Assembly (NCBI RefSeq): GCF_900187885.1 | Contig: NZ_FYEK01000072.1 | Location: forward strand, 1 to 56,690 | Length of the DNA stretch: 56,690 nucleotides | DNA from: Thermoflexus hugenholtzii JAD2 | GTDB lineage: Bacteria; Chloroflexota; Anaerolineae; Thermoflexales; Thermoflexaceae | Direction of reading: 5' to 3' | Shown here: positions 24,682 through 34,268 of the stretch, piece by piece | Layout of the letters: every line of letters starts with the position of its first letter | How positions within the stretch are numbered: the first letter of the stretch is position 1 | Made by a program: the position numbers and the translations under genes | Notes under the pieces: model-generated | Database searches by the model: none | The model's input: the letters and a program-made list of their open reading frames with translations, nothing else | What the model was told of the DNA's origin: nothing

Positions 24682-25737
24682 CTATCCGTAAAGCCAGCAA
24701 CGGACCTGATGTCCGGGCTCCGTATGAAAGAGCGGGGGGATCTGCTCCAGGCAGACGTTCCCGAGCTGGGCCTGGTTCTCCACGCGGGCGCGGCAACGGG
24801 GCGCGAAACGGCAGCCCGGCGGGAGATCGATCAGGTTGGGCACCGTCCCGGGGATGGTGTCCAGGCGGGGTTTCACCACCCCCATCACCGGGATGGATCC
24901 CAGGAGCCCCCGGGTATAGGGATGCTGCGGGTTGGAGAAGATGGTGTGCACATCGGCTTCCTCGATGATCTGGCCCGCATACATCACCGCGACCCGATCG
25001 CACATCTCCGCCACGATGCCCATATCGTGCGTGATGAGGATGATGGCGGTGTGCATGCGGCGCTGGAGCTCCCGCATCAGATCCAGGATCTGGGCCTGGA
25101 TGGTCACATCCAGAGCGGTGGTGGGCTCGTCGGCGATCAGCAGCTCCGGGCCCAGGGCCAGGGCCATGGCGATCATCACCCGCTGGGCCATGCCCCCGGA
25201 GAGCTCGTGAGGATAGGAGTGGGCGCGTCGCTCCGGATCCGGGATGCCCACCATCTGCAGGAGCTCAATGGCGCGGCGCCAGCCCTCCGCCCGGCTCAAT
25301 CCCTCGTGGACCTGAAAAACCTCCGCGATCTGGTCACCGATTTTAAAGACCGGGTTCAGACAGCTCACCGGCTGCTGGAAAATCATGGAGATCCGGCTGC
25401 CTCGCAGGCGGACCATCTCTGACTCGGGCAGCTTCAATAGGTCCATCCCATCAAAAAGCACCTCCCCGCCCAGGATGCGCCCGGGCGGGGTGATCAAACG
25501 CATGATCGAGAGGGAGGTCACGCTTTTCCCGCATCCAGATTCCCCGACCAGTCCCAGGATCTCCCCCCGCCGCACGTGGAAGCTCACCCCGTCCACCGCC
25601 TTCACCACGCCTTCTTCCGTGAAGAAATAGGTGCGCAGATCCCGAACCTCGAGCAACACCTCGCGGCTGTCACGGGAAACCAAAGCCATCTCCTCCTTCA
25701 GAGGATATCCTCCCCTCAACCGATCGCGAGCAGACAT
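24682..25737 (-). CDS. dppD: Oligo/dipeptide ABC transporter ATP-binding protein (DppD/OppD type)
   Basis: A 351-residue ATPase. Walker [12 protein letters not shown]-loop [13 protein letters not shown], signature LSGGMAQR, Walker [14 protein letters not shown] and switch His (ILITHDMG) are all present. The C-terminal extension has [15 protein letters not shown]. The start is ATG 25737 with GGAGG 8 nt upstream; ATG 25689, right after AAGGAGGAG, is possible but too close to its ribosome site. It pairs with DppF as the two ATPases. Confidence 0.93.
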   Translation of the reverse strand: MSARDRLRGGYPLKEEMALVSRDSREVLLEVRDLRTYFFTEEGVVKAVDGVSFHVRRGEILGLVGESGCGKSVTSLSIMRLITPPGRILGGEVLFDGMDLLKLPESEMVRLRGSRISMIFQQPVSCLNPVFKIGDQIAEVFQVHEGLSRAEGWRRAIELLQMVGIPDPERRAHSYPHELSGGMAQRVMIAMALALGPELLIADEPTTALDVTIQAQILDLMRELQRRMHTAIILITHDMGIVAEMCDRVAVMYAGQIIEEADVHTIFSNPQHPYTRGLLGSIPVMGVVKPRLDTIPGTVPNLIDLPPGCRFAPRCRARVENQAQLGNVCLEQIPPLFHTEPGHQVRCWLYG

Positions 25738-25792
25738 CCGGCCTTCCTCCCCGCAAGATCCTTATGCAGCCCTCCTATGAACCTCGACGAGC

Positions 25793-26713
25793 CTAACGCT
25801 TCAGACGCGGATCCAGGGCGTCCCGCAGGCCATCACCTACGAAGTTGAACGAAAGGGAGGTCAGGAAAATACAGAACCCGGGGACGATGGCCTTGAAGGG
25901 CTGGGTCCACATATCCGCCTGGGCGTTGTTGAGCATGTTGCCCCAGGTGGGCACCGGAGGCTGCACCCCAAAGCCCAGGAAGCTCAGGGCGGCCTCCAGG
26001 ATGATCACGGTGCCCAGGCTGAGGGTGGCGCTGACGATGATGGGGGCCATGGCGTTGGGGATCATATGGCGCACCACAATCTGCAGGTCGGACATCCCGA
26101 GGGCGCGCGCGGCCTCCGTGAACATCTGCTCCCGCAGCGAGAGCACCACCCCTCGCACCAGACGCGCGGACCCCATCCAGCCGAAGACGCTGAGGACGAT
26201 GATGATGATCACCACGCTGCTCCACTCCCGACTCAAGCCCGGGATGGTGATGTCGCTAAGGAGAGCGGAGACGGTCAGCAGGAGCGGGAGCAGCGGAAGG
26301 GTGAGCATGAAATCCACGATCCGCTGGATGAGGTTGTCAACCCAGCCCCCGAAATACCCGGAGATCGCCCCGATGAGGGCACCGGTGGTCTGGCTGATCA
26401 ACGTGACCACAAATGCCACCGTCAGGGAGATACGGGCCGCGTGCATCAGCCGGGAAAGGACATCGCGGCCCAGCTCATCCGTCCCCAGCCAGTGGGCGGG
26501 GGACGGCCCCGCGTTCTTCAGGTTCAGGTTCTGCGCGTAGGGATCGTAAGGGGCGATCCACGGCGCCAACGCCGCGATGAGGATGAAACCCATCAGGATC
26601 GCGGCTCCGAAAAGGGCGACCCGGTGACGCCGGAACCGACGCCACACGATCTGGAGGTAACTTTCCTCCCGAACCGTCAGAAGGGCTTCCGCCCGCAGCT
26701 CTGCCGTCGCCAT
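25793..26713 (-). CDS. dppC: Peptide ABC transporter permease (DppC type)
   Basis: A 306-residue inner-membrane permease. It has the DppC N-terminal extension (SYLQIVWRRFRRHRVALFGA), the LGTDELGRDVLSRLMHAARI segment, and the EAA loop contacting the ATPase (TEAARALGMSDLQIVVRHMI). About six membrane helices are seen, including a 25-residue hydrophobic run near SSVVIIIIVLSVFGWMG. It lies 9 bp after dppB. Confidence 0.93.
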   Translation of the reverse strand: MATAELRAEALLTVREESYLQIVWRRFRRHRVALFGAAILMGFILIAALAPWIAPYDPYAQNLNLKNAGPSPAHWLGTDELGRDVLSRLMHAARISLTVAFVVTLISQTTGALIGAISGYFGGWVDNLIQRIVDFMLTLPLLPLLLTVSALLSDITIPGLSREWSSVVIIIIVLSVFGWMGSARLVRGVVLSLREQMFTEAARALGMSDLQIVVRHMIPNAMAPIIVSATLSLGTVIILEAALSFLGFGVQPPVPTWGNMLNNAQADMWTQPFKAIVPGFCIFLTSLSFNFVGDGLRDALDPRLKR

Positions 26714-26722
26714 CTGTCCCCC

Positions 26723-27841
26723 TCACTCCAGCCGGATCCGCGGATCAACGATCGTATACAGGATGTCCGCCAACAGGTTGGCGAACACCACCAGCAGCGA
26801 GGTGATGAAGAGCAACGCCATCACCACCGGCCAGTCGTCCGCCTGAAGGGCGTCGTAATAGAGCCGCCCCATGCCCTTATAGTTGAATATCGTCTCCGTG
26901 ATCACCGCCCCGCTGAAAATACCCGGGATCTCCAAAGTCAGGATGGTCACGATGGGGATGAGGGCGTTGCGCAACGCATGCTTCATGATCACCACCCGCT
27001 CGATCAACCCCTTCGCCCGAGCCGTGCGCACATAATCCTGACGGAGCACCTCCAGCATGGAAGAGCGGGTGTAGCGGCTCCAGCCGGCCATGTAGAGGAG
27101 GCTCAGGACCAGGGTGGGCAGGATCAGGTGCACGGCCCGATCCAGGGGGGAGCCGGGGGTCGCGCCCAGCACGTGGAGAAGACTCCCCGGCGGAGGCGGA
27201 CGCAGGCTGAAGGTGTTCCCCGTGGGGAGATACGGCAGGCCCAGGACCTGATACCAGGGGGAGCGCGGGCCGCTGAAGAGGAAGATCATCATCAATCCGA
27301 ACCAGAACACCGGCATCGCGGTCCCGAAGAAGGCGAAGGTCGTCGCCGCATAATCCAAGAGGGAATATTGCCGCACCGCTGAGTAAATGCCGATGGGGAT
27401 GGCCACCAGAAGGGAGAGCAGCGTCGCGGAGGTCATCAGGAGGAGGGTGTTGGGAAGACGGAACCAGATCAGATCGATCACCCTCTGCCCTGCGGCCAGC
27501 CGCCAGGAGTCGCCGAAGTCGAAGCGGATCACCCCCCGGGTGCACTCTGTTGGGATCTGCCGGCAGCTGGTTCGCTGAAGATGGGAAAGCCCTACGTCAT
27601 CCAGCCAGTCCTCCCCCAGAAGCCAGACGATATATCGCCAGTGCAACGGTCGGTGTAATCCCAGGAACTCCTCGATCCTCCGGATCTCCTCCGGGCTCAG
27701 ACGGCTTTTCCGATCCGCTCCCAGATTGATCCCGCTCAACGGCCCTCCCGGGGCCAAGTTCATGATCGCGTAGATCGCCATCGATGAAAGGAGAATGACG
27801 ATCATCATTTGGAACAGACGACGGATCAAATAGTTGACCAT
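26723..27841 (-). CDS. dppB: Peptide ABC transporter permease (DppB type)
   Basis: A 372-residue permease, the first gene of the importer operon. N-terminal YLIRRLFQMMIVILLSSMAI is typical of DppB; the EAA loop is VRTARAKGLIERVVIMKHAL. It is about 40 residues longer than E. coli DppB because of a periplasmic insertion (residues 45-105, with WLDDVGLSHLQRTSCRQIP). ATG 27841 is chosen because GGGGAG lies 6 nt upstream; ATG 27847 would have no spacing. No substrate-binding protein gene is linked. Confidence 0.92.
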   Translation of the reverse strand: MVNYLIRRLFQMMIVILLSSMAIYAIMNLAPGGPLSGINLGADRKSRLSPEEIRRIEEFLGLHRPLHWRYIVWLLGEDWLDDVGLSHLQRTSCRQIPTECTRGVIRFDFGDSWRLAAGQRVIDLIWFRLPNTLLLMTSATLLSLLVAIPIGIYSAVRQYSLLDYAATTFAFFGTAMPVFWFGLMMIFLFSGPRSPWYQVLGLPYLPTGNTFSLRPPPPGSLLHVLGATPGSPLDRAVHLILPTLVLSLLYMAGWSRYTRSSMLEVLRQDYVRTARAKGLIERVVIMKHALRNALIPIVTILTLEIPGIFSGAVITETIFNYKGMGRLYYDALQADDWPVVMALLFITSLLVVFANLLADILYTIVDPRIRLE

Positions 27842-27964
27842 CGCCATCTCCCCTCGCCCAGCTTGGTGAAAACCGCACAACGCCCACCGACCCCATAGGC
27901 TGCACCTGAAGCCGGATCACCCTTGTTCTTCCGGGCTGCGAGGCCGAATCGAACAGCCCCTGTT

Positions 27965-27994
27965 ATTGTAACAAGCCATGTTTTTCTAACACAA
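27965..27994 (-). promoter_or_regulatory. Promoter of dppBCDF
   Basis: Minus strand -35 TTGTGT (27994-27989), 18-bp spacer, -10 TACAAT (27970-27965), about 125 nt before dppB. A short palindrome TGTTA-TTG-TAACA (27961-27973) overlaps the -10 and could be an operator. Confidence 0.6.
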
Positions 27995-28041
27995 GTTTAC
28001 AAGTGGCTCCCTGCTCGATCGGACGACGAGGAGCTCCCGGA

Positions 28042-28890
28042 TCAGCGGGGGACCGCGGTCCGTCGCTCCAGAAGGCGAACGAGCATAGAGAGCAGCAGGG
28101 TCATCGCCAGGTAGAGCAGGGCCACCGTGTTGTATACCTCGAAATACCGGAAGGTCCCCGCCGCCCGCTGGCGTCCCACATACATCAGCTCCGGCACGGC
28201 GATCACGGAGGCCAGGGCCGTGTCTTTCAGCATGGCGATGAAGTCGTTGCCCAGGGGAGGTAACACGTTCCGGATCGCCTGGGGGAGGATGACCAGGCGC
28301 ATGGCCTGCCAGTAGGTCATCCCCAGGCTGCGGGCCGCCTCCATCTGGCCCCGGGGGATGGACTCGATGCCCGCCCGATACACCTCCGCCAGGTAGGCCC
28401 CGTAGCCGATGGCCAGGCCGGTCACCGCCCGGCCCATCTCGCTGCGGATCAGGCGGCCGAGCTCAGCCAGCGGGGCCAGCCCCCACGCTTGGCCGGCCTG
28501 GATCAGGGCATCCCCCATCGGTGGGGCGGCCACAAAGGCTACATAAAACAGCACCACCAGGAGCGGAACCCCGCGGATGAACTCCACGTAGAGCGTGGAC
28601 AGGTTATAGAACACCACGTTCCGGGAGACCCGGCCCAGGCCGGCGATCAGCCCGAGGATCAGGGCGATGGCATAGGCGATCACCGTCAGCTGAAGGGTGA
28701 CCGGGATGCCCCGGACCAGGAAGCGGACCGTCGCCTGATAATCCGGGGAGTTCAGGATCGCCACCCCGGTCCACAACCCGAACGTCCCCAGCATCACCGC
28801 CCACCAGGGCCACGTCCGCCAGTCCAGGCCGGATCGCCGCGGCGGCCGCGGGGAGGGAAGCGGAGCCTGTCGTTCGATGGAAACCGCCAT
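28042..28890 (-). CDS. Polar amino acid ABC transporter permease (HisM/GlnP type)
   Basis: A 282-residue inner-membrane permease of the His/Glu/Gln/Arg family. The core begins at VRFLVRGIPVTLQLTVIAYA, then FIRGVPLLVVLFYVAFVA, the EAA loop IPRGQMEAARSLGMTYWQAM, and PPLGNDFIAMLKDTALASVI. A cytoplasmic N-terminus and one extra helix (WAVMLGTFGLWTGVAIL) precede it. ATG 28890 follows GGAAGGAG at 8 nt. The binding protein is the gene upstream (29.1 kb). No ATPase of this class is linked, so a GlnQ-like subunit must be encoded elsewhere. Confidence 0.9.
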   Translation of the reverse strand: MAVSIERQAPLPSPRPPRRSGLDWRTWPWWAVMLGTFGLWTGVAILNSPDYQATVRFLVRGIPVTLQLTVIAYAIALILGLIAGLGRVSRNVVFYNLSTLYVEFIRGVPLLVVLFYVAFVAAPPMGDALIQAGQAWGLAPLAELGRLIRSEMGRAVTGLAIGYGAYLAEVYRAGIESIPRGQMEAARSLGMTYWQAMRLVILPQAIRNVLPPLGNDFIAMLKDTALASVIAVPELMYVGRQRAAGTFRYFEVYNTVALLYLAMTLLLSMLVRLLERRTAVPR

Positions 28891-28999
28891 CGCCGTCACT
28901 CCTTCCACCATCCGGGATGCCGGAGTTCATCCTCACCCATCTCGCAACGATTCCGCGCGATACCAATGGAGAGCCTTCGATGGGCACTGCCGATCTCTG

Positions 29000-29037
29000 A
29001 AAAAGGATGGGCCGCGAGAAGTTCCCGCGACCCATCC
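29000..29037 (-). terminator. Intrinsic terminator after the amino acid binding protein
   Basis: On the minus strand a hairpin GGATGGG...CCCATCC with a GC-rich stem (29037-29005, one mismatch) is followed by five T (29004-29000). It sits between the binding protein and permease genes and probably lowers downstream permease expression, as in many ABC operons. Confidence 0.8.
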
Positions 29038-29070
29038 GAACGAAAGCTTCCATCTTCTTCGAAGATCATC

Positions 29071-29874
29071 CTACTGGCCCGGCTTGTATTCCTTGAACCA
29101 CTTTTGATACAGCCGGTCCAGCGTGCCGTTCTCCTTCAGGACCTTCAGGGCGGCGTTGAAGGGAGCGACCAGATCGCTGCCCTTGGGGAAGCAGAGCCCG
29201 AGGTCCTCGCTGGTGAAGGGCTCCCCGGCGATCTTCAGCTTGCCCGGGTTCTGGGCCATGAAGCCATCGGCCGCCGGGCTGTCGATCACCACCGCGTCCA
29301 CATCCTTGGCCAGGAGCGCCCGCACCGCCAGGTCGAAGGTGTCGTAGCGCTTGAGCTGCTTGGCCTCGTCGGCCACCAGAGTCTTGGCCGTCTCCTCGTT
29401 GGTGGTCCCGATCTGGACCCCCACGATCTTATCCTTGAGGTCGTCCTTGCTCTTGATCCGCTCCTCATCGGCCCGGACCAGCACCACCTGGCCGTAACGG
29501 AGGTAGGAATCGGAGAAGTCGAACTTCTGCTTGCGCTCCTCGGTGATAGTGATGCCGGAGGCGGCCAGGTCGAACTGCTTCTGCTCCAGGCCGGCGAAGA
29601 TCCCCTCCCAGGCGGTGGAGATGATCTTCGGCTTGCAGTTGAGCAGCTTGCAGATCTCGTTGACCAGATCGACGTCGAAGCCCACGATCTCGTTGGTCTT
29701 GGGGTCGACGAACTCAAAAGGCGGGTAAGTGGTGTCGCTAGCGATCTTCAGCTCCCGCCCCCCCAGGTCGGGCAATTGCCCTCCGGCCCCGGGGGCCGGG
29801 GTCGGCGTGGCGGCTGGCTGACACGCAACCGCCAGCAACGCAGCGATCAGGATCCCCCACAGCAGGCGCCTCAT
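29071..29874 (-). CDS. Polar amino acid ABC transporter substrate-binding lipoprotein
   Basis: A 267-residue extracytoplasmic binding protein (SBP family 3). The signal peptide ends in lipobox LAVAC (C18), followed by a short Pro/Thr linker. The domain has [54 protein letters not shown] and [14 protein letters not shown]. The pattern fits glutamine/cystine-type binding proteins; ligand not assigned. It follows livF by 66 bp without an obvious promoter, so it may be co-transcribed with the liv operon. Confidence 0.92.
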   Translation of the reverse strand: MRRLLWGILIAALLAVACQPAATPTPAPGAGGQLPDLGGRELKIASDTTYPPFEFVDPKTNEIVGFDVDLVNEICKLLNCKPKIISTAWEGIFAGLEQKQFDLAASGITITEERKQKFDFSDSYLRYGQVVLVRADEERIKSKDDLKDKIVGVQIGTTNEETAKTLVADEAKQLKRYDTFDLAVRALLAKDVDAVVIDSPAADGFMAQNPGKLKIAGEPFTSEDLGLCFPKGSDLVAPFNAALKVLKENGTLDRLYQKWFKEYKPGQ

Positions 29875-29940
29875 GGTCTCCTCCTTCAGGATTTGGGCTT
29901 TCCGGGCAGCCGCCGCGGAAGCTGGGGCGAGGATCCGACC

Positions 29941-30654
29941 TCAGTGCATCCCCAGGTAAGCAGCCTGGACCAGTGGGTTCTCCGCCAGCTCCCGGGCCGT
30001 CCCCTCCAGGACGATCCGTCCGGTCTCCAGCACATAGCCACGGTGGGCCACCTGCAGGGCCATGTGGGCATTCTGCTCCACCAAGAGGATCGTTGTGCCC
30101 TGCCAGTTCAGTTGCCGGATGACCTCGAAGATGCTCTCCACCAGCACCGGCGCCAAGCCCATAGAGGGCTCATCCAGGAGCAGGATGCGGGGGCTCATCA
30201 TCAGCGCCCGGGCGATAGCCAGCATCTGCTGCTCACCCCCAGAGAGGGTCCCCCCTTTTTGATGAAGCCGCTCCTTCAGACGGGGAAAGATGCTGAACAC
30301 GAACTCCATCCGCCGGGCGATTTCCTGGCGGTCCTTCACCGTGTAGGCGCCCATCTCCAGGTTCTCCCACACCGTGAGCTGGGGGAAGATCCGCCGCCCC
30401 TCGGGGACGTGGCCGACGCCCCGGGCGACGATCTCGTGGGGAGGTAGATGGGTGATGTCCTCCCCGTTGAGGAGCACCTGGCCGTGACGCGCCCGGACCA
30501 GGCCGGAGATGGTGCGCAGCGTGGTGCTTTTTCCGGCGCCGTTGGCTCCGATAAGGGTGACGATCTCCCCCGGCTCCACCTTAAACGAAATGCCCTTGAG
30601 GGCATGGATATGTCCATAATAGGTATGGACATCCCTCAGCTCCAGAACGGCCAT
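29941..30654 (-). CDS. livF: Branched-chain amino acid ABC transporter ATP-binding protein LivF
   Basis: A 237-residue ATPase. Walker A GANGAGKST, LivF-typical GVGHVPEGRRIFPQLTVWEN, signature LSGGEQQM and Walker B ILLLDEPSMGLAP. ATG 30654 (MAVLELRDVHTYYG) is the family start; the frame is open 78 bp further upstream, without homology. Last gene of livKHMGF. Confidence 0.95.
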   Translation of the reverse strand: MAVLELRDVHTYYGHIHALKGISFKVEPGEIVTLIGANGAGKSTTLRTISGLVRARHGQVLLNGEDITHLPPHEIVARGVGHVPEGRRIFPQLTVWENLEMGAYTVKDRQEIARRMEFVFSIFPRLKERLHQKGGTLSGGEQQMLAIARALMMSPRILLLDEPSMGLAPVLVESIFEVIRQLNWQGTTILLVEQNAHMALQVAHRGYVLETGRIVLEGTARELAENPLVQAAYLGMH

Positions 30655-30703
30655 CGCTCCGCTCCCGAACCACCCGAGTTTTTCCTCCGAAGGCCCTCCC
30701 CTT

Positions 30704-31492
30704 TCATCCGGCGACCGCTCCCATCGCCACACCCCGCCCCAGGTAGGCCTCGATCACCCGCGGGTTCCGGCGGACCTCCTCCGGGGCTCCCTCGGCGATC
30801 TTCTCCCCGTAGTCCAGGACGGTAACCCGTTCGGAGATCCCCATCACCACCCGCATCTGGTGCTCGATCAGGATGACCGTGATGCCCAGCTCATCCCGGA
30901 GGCGCCGGATCAGGCGCGTGGTCTCCGCCGTCTCCTGGGGGTTCATCCCGGCCGTCGGCTCATCCAGGAGGATCAGCTTGGGACGGGCGGCCAGGGCTCG
31001 GGCCAGCTCCACTTTGCGCTGCTCCCCATACGGCAGGTTCTTGGCCAGCTCATCGGGGGAGGCCCGAAGCCCGACGAACCGGATCAGCCGCAACGCTTCC
31101 TCCCGCAGCTGCCGCTCCTCCTCCCGAAAGCGAGGCGTCTGAAAGAGGATATCCACAGGGTTCGCCCGGAAACGCGTGTGCATCCCGACCAGGATGTTCT
31201 CCATCACCGTCATGTTGCCGAAGAGACGGATGTTCTGGAAGGTCCGGGCGATGCCCCTTGCGGTGATCTGATCCGGCCGGAGCCCCACGAGGGAGCGGCC
31301 TTCGAAGAGGATCTCCCCTTCATCCGGCTTGTAGATCCCGGTGATGAGGTTGAAGAGCGTCGTCTTCCCGGCCCCGTTGGGCCCGATGATGCTGACGATG
31401 CGACCGGGCTCCAGGGTGAAATCGACCCGGTTCACGGCCACCAGGCCCCCGAAGCGCTTGGTGACTTTCTTCAATTCCAGCAGGTAGGCCAT
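30704..31492 (-). CDS. livG: Branched-chain amino acid ABC transporter ATP-binding protein LivG
   Basis: A 262-residue ATPase. Walker A GPNGAGKTT, Q-loop ARTFQNIRLFGNMTVMEN, the LivG-type variant signature LPYGEQRK in place of LSGGQ, and Walker B LILLDEPTAGMNP. Starts at ATG 31492, 80 bp after livM. It forms the ATPase pair with LivF. Confidence 0.95.
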   Translation of the reverse strand: MAYLLELKKVTKRFGGLVAVNRVDFTLEPGRIVSIIGPNGAGKTTLFNLITGIYKPDEGEILFEGRSLVGLRPDQITARGIARTFQNIRLFGNMTVMENILVGMHTRFRANPVDILFQTPRFREEERQLREEALRLIRFVGLRASPDELAKNLPYGEQRKVELARALAARPKLILLDEPTAGMNPQETAETTRLIRRLRDELGITVILIEHQMRVVMGISERVTVLDYGEKIAEGAPEEVRRNPRVIEAYLGRGVAMGAVAG

Positions 31493-31571
31493 CCGGATGC
31501 CTCCCGGAACTCGTGTTCCATCACCGTGAGCCGTTCCGACACCGCCCTTCCCGGCCCCGTTTGGCCGGAGG

Positions 31572-32990
31572 TCAATCCCGTGCGGGCTTGACCTCCGGCG
31601 CGGGCACCACCGGCGGGAGCTCCTCCTCCACAGGCAGGCGCTCCAGCTCCTCCTCCCGTCCCATGGCTTCGGCCAGCTCCAGTCGATGGCGCCGCTCGGG
31701 GATCAAGCCCTGGGGGCGCAGGATCATCATCAGGATGAGCAGGATCCCGAAGACCAGGCGCTCATACTTGGCCGGCTCCAGCTGGGTCGGCCACTGGCTG
31801 AGGGGGAAATTGATCAGCGGGATCACCACCCCAGCCTGGCGCAGCTTGTTCAGCATCAACGAGAGGCCCTTCAGGATCTGGAGGTTGAGGATGGTCACCA
31901 CCGTGGCCCCCACAATGGCGCCGGGGATGCTCCCCATGCCGCCCACGATCACCATCACCAGCACCCCGATGGATTCCATAAACGTGAAACTCTCGGGGTT
32001 GATGAAATACTGCTTAGCGGCGAAGATCATCCCCATGGCGCCGGCGAAGGAAGCCCCGGTGGCGAAAGCGGCCAGCTTCATCCGCACGAGAGGGATCCCC
32101 ATGGCCTGGGCGGCCAGCTCATCCTCCCGGATCGCCGTCCACGCCCGCCCCACCCAGGAGTTCTCCAGACGCCGGGCCATCCAGATCGCAAACCCGATCA
32201 CCAGCAGGACCAGGAAGTAGAAATAAAGCGCATAAAGGGTGGGGTCCTCCAGGCGGATCCCCAGGGCGTGCAACCACGGCTTGAAGAACAGGGGCGGCCG
32301 TTGCACCGGGCGGATCCCCTGCGGGCCGTTGGTCAGGTTGATCGGCTTGTCCAGGTTGTTCACGATGACGCGGATCACCTCGCCGAAGGCGAGCGTGACG
32401 ATGGCGAGGTAGTCTCCTCGCAGCCGCAGCACCGGCAGTCCCAGGAGGATCCCGGTGAGGGCCGCCACCCCCACCGCCAGGAAGAGGAAGAGGAAGAACC
32501 ATTCCGGCTCCAGGGGAAAGCGGTTGGTCCCGAAGGCGATGTTGGCCTGCGGGGAGCCGAAGATGGCCCACAGATACGCGCCAACAGCATAAAAGGCCAC
32601 ATACCCCAGGTCCAGCAGCCCGGCGAAGCCCACCACGATGTTCAGCCCCAGGGCCATCGCCGCGAAGATCCCCACCTGGGTGGCGACCTCCAGCAGGAAC
32701 GTGTTCCGGATCCCCAGAAGAGGGAGGAGGACCAGCAGGATGGCCAAACCCAGGAAGGCCCTCAGCGCTCCGGACAGGGGAGCGTAGTAGATCACCAGTA
32801 AGGAGCCCAGGAAGGCCGCGAAGGCCAGGGCGGAGACCAGAGGAAACCAGACCGCATCCCGCAGCCCCGGCTGGCTCAACCAGTTCATCAACAGAATGGC
32901 GGCGACGATGTAGCCCAGCACTCCAACGAGATAGATCGAACGCCCGTTTCGGATCTGGGCGATCCACTCCACGGCCTTGGTGCGGATCAT
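31572..32990 (-). CDS. livM: Branched-chain amino acid ABC transporter permease LivM
   Basis: A 472-residue permease with about 10 membrane helices. It contains the LivM landmarks GLNIVVGFAGLLDLGYVAFY, LRGDYLAIVTLAFGEVIRVI, the long LTNGPQGI loop and AWTAIREDELAAQAMGIPL (ATPase contact). The C-terminal 40 residues are Glu/Pro-rich. It follows livH by 30 bp. Confidence 0.94.
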   Translation of the reverse strand: MIRTKAVEWIAQIRNGRSIYLVGVLGYIVAAILLMNWLSQPGLRDAVWFPLVSALAFAAFLGSLLVIYYAPLSGALRAFLGLAILLVLLPLLGIRNTFLLEVATQVGIFAAMALGLNIVVGFAGLLDLGYVAFYAVGAYLWAIFGSPQANIAFGTNRFPLEPEWFFLFLFLAVGVAALTGILLGLPVLRLRGDYLAIVTLAFGEVIRVIVNNLDKPINLTNGPQGIRPVQRPPLFFKPWLHALGIRLEDPTLYALYFYFLVLLVIGFAIWMARRLENSWVGRAWTAIREDELAAQAMGIPLVRMKLAAFATGASFAGAMGMIFAAKQYFINPESFTFMESIGVLVMVIVGGMGSIPGAIVGATVVTILNLQILKGLSLMLNKLRQAGVVIPLINFPLSQWPTQLEPAKYERLVFGILLILMMILRPQGLIPERRHRLELAEAMGREEELERLPVEEELPPVVPAPEVKPARD

Positions 32991-33020
32991 CCTGCACCTC
33001 TTCGCCTCAGGAATGCCTCG

Positions 33021-34169
33021 CTACGCCTTCTGACCCACTTGCTCGCCGAGCAGGCCCGTCGGGCGGAACATCAGGATCAGGATCAGGATCAGGAAGGCGA
33101 AGATGTCCTTATATTCCGCCCCGAAGGCCCCGCCGGTAAACTGAGAGAGATAGGCCCCTGCGAAGCCCTCCAGGACCCCCAGGACGATCCCGCCGAGCAT
33201 GGCCCCGGTGATGTTGCCGATGCCGCCCAGGACCGCCGCGGTGAAGGCCTTGATCCCCGGGATGAAGCCCACGTAGGGGTCGATGCGGCCCACCCGGATC
33301 CCATACAGCACGCCGGTGGCCCCGCCCAAGGCACCACCGATCAGGAAGGTCAGCATGATAATCCGATCGACGTCCACCCCCATCAGCGCCGCCGTGGGTC
33401 GATCTTGGGCCACCGCCCGGATCGCCCGGCCCAGCCGGGTCGCGTTCACCACGAAGTTCAAACCGGTGAGCATCAATAAAGAGGCGATGATAATAAAGAC
33501 CACCTTCGCCTGGATCTGCATCTGGACCGGCTGGCCGGCCACCGTGAAGGCGGCGATGGGGATCTGCTGATTCAGGACGGGGAAGGAGGGATAATTTCGA
33601 TAGAAAGCGTTGTTCAAGAGGCCCTCAAGGGCCCGGACGGCGTCCTGGAGGAAGAACGAGACCCCGATCGCGGAGATCAGGGGCACCAGGCGAGGCGCCC
33701 CCCGCAGCGGCCGGTAGGCGATCCGCTCGATGGCCACCGCCAGCAGCCCGCTGCCGACCATCCCGGCGGCCACCGCCAGCAGGATCCCGGCCATGATCAG
33801 CATCAAGGGGGCCGTGGAGGGGATGGCCAGGGCGAGCATGAGCTCCACGCCGATGAACGCCCCGACCATGAAGATCTCACTGTGAGCGAAGTTGATGAAC
33901 TGCAGCACCCCGTAGACCATCGTGTAGCCCAGGGCGATCATCGCGTAAAGGAAGCCGATGACCAGGCCGTCGATGGCCACCTGGGGCAATGTGCGGACGA
34001 CAAACTGGAGAAGCGTCATCCCCCCGGTCACCGGGCGGTTGAAGAGGGCGGCGAGGAGGAGGATGATCGAGCCGATCACCAGAAGGCTGATCGCCACAAA
34101 GACGAAGAGCTGGATCAGCGGGACTACCAGGGCCTGATAAAGAAGGGATTCCGAGAGCTTCCCGCGCAT
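33021..34169 (-). CDS. livH: Branched-chain amino acid ABC transporter permease LivH
   Basis: A 382-residue permease. The LivH core starts near residue 65 (AIDGLVIGFLYAMIALGYTM, then VYGVLQFINFAHSEIFMVGA) and includes RAIRAVAQDRPTAALMGVDV, the ATPase-contact loop, and GVLYGIRVGRIDPYVGF. The first 60 residues add a further hydrophobic segment (FVFVAISLLVIGSIILLLAALF) absent from most LivH proteins. It follows livK after a strong hairpin. Confidence 0.94.
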   Translation of the reverse strand: MRGKLSESLLYQALVVPLIQLFVFVAISLLVIGSIILLLAALFNRPVTGGMTLLQFVVRTLPQVAIDGLVIGFLYAMIALGYTMVYGVLQFINFAHSEIFMVGAFIGVELMLALAIPSTAPLMLIMAGILLAVAAGMVGSGLLAVAIERIAYRPLRGAPRLVPLISAIGVSFFLQDAVRALEGLLNNAFYRNYPSFPVLNQQIPIAAFTVAGQPVQMQIQAKVVFIIIASLLMLTGLNFVVNATRLGRAIRAVAQDRPTAALMGVDVDRIIMLTFLIGGALGGATGVLYGIRVGRIDPYVGFIPGIKAFTAAVLGGIGNITGAMLGGIVLGVLEGFAGAYLSQFTGGAFGAEYKDIFAFLILILILMFRPTGLLGEQVGQKA

Positions 34170-34213
34170 TCCTCACAGATCCGCCATGGGATTTTGCTCC
34201 GCCCACCCCCTAA

Positions 34214-34248
34214 CCGGGTGGGGAGGAAGGAGGCCCCTCCCCACCCGG
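34214..34248 (-). terminator. Strong hairpin between livK and livH
   Basis: Perfect 13-bp stem CCGGGTGGGGAGG / CCTCCCCACCCGG with a 9-nt loop (34227-34235). No T-tract follows on the minus strand, so it is more likely an mRNA-stabilising or attenuating element that sets livK above livHMGF than a full terminator. Confidence 0.6.
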
Positions 34249-34268
34249 CTCGGTTCCGCTTCGGCTTT

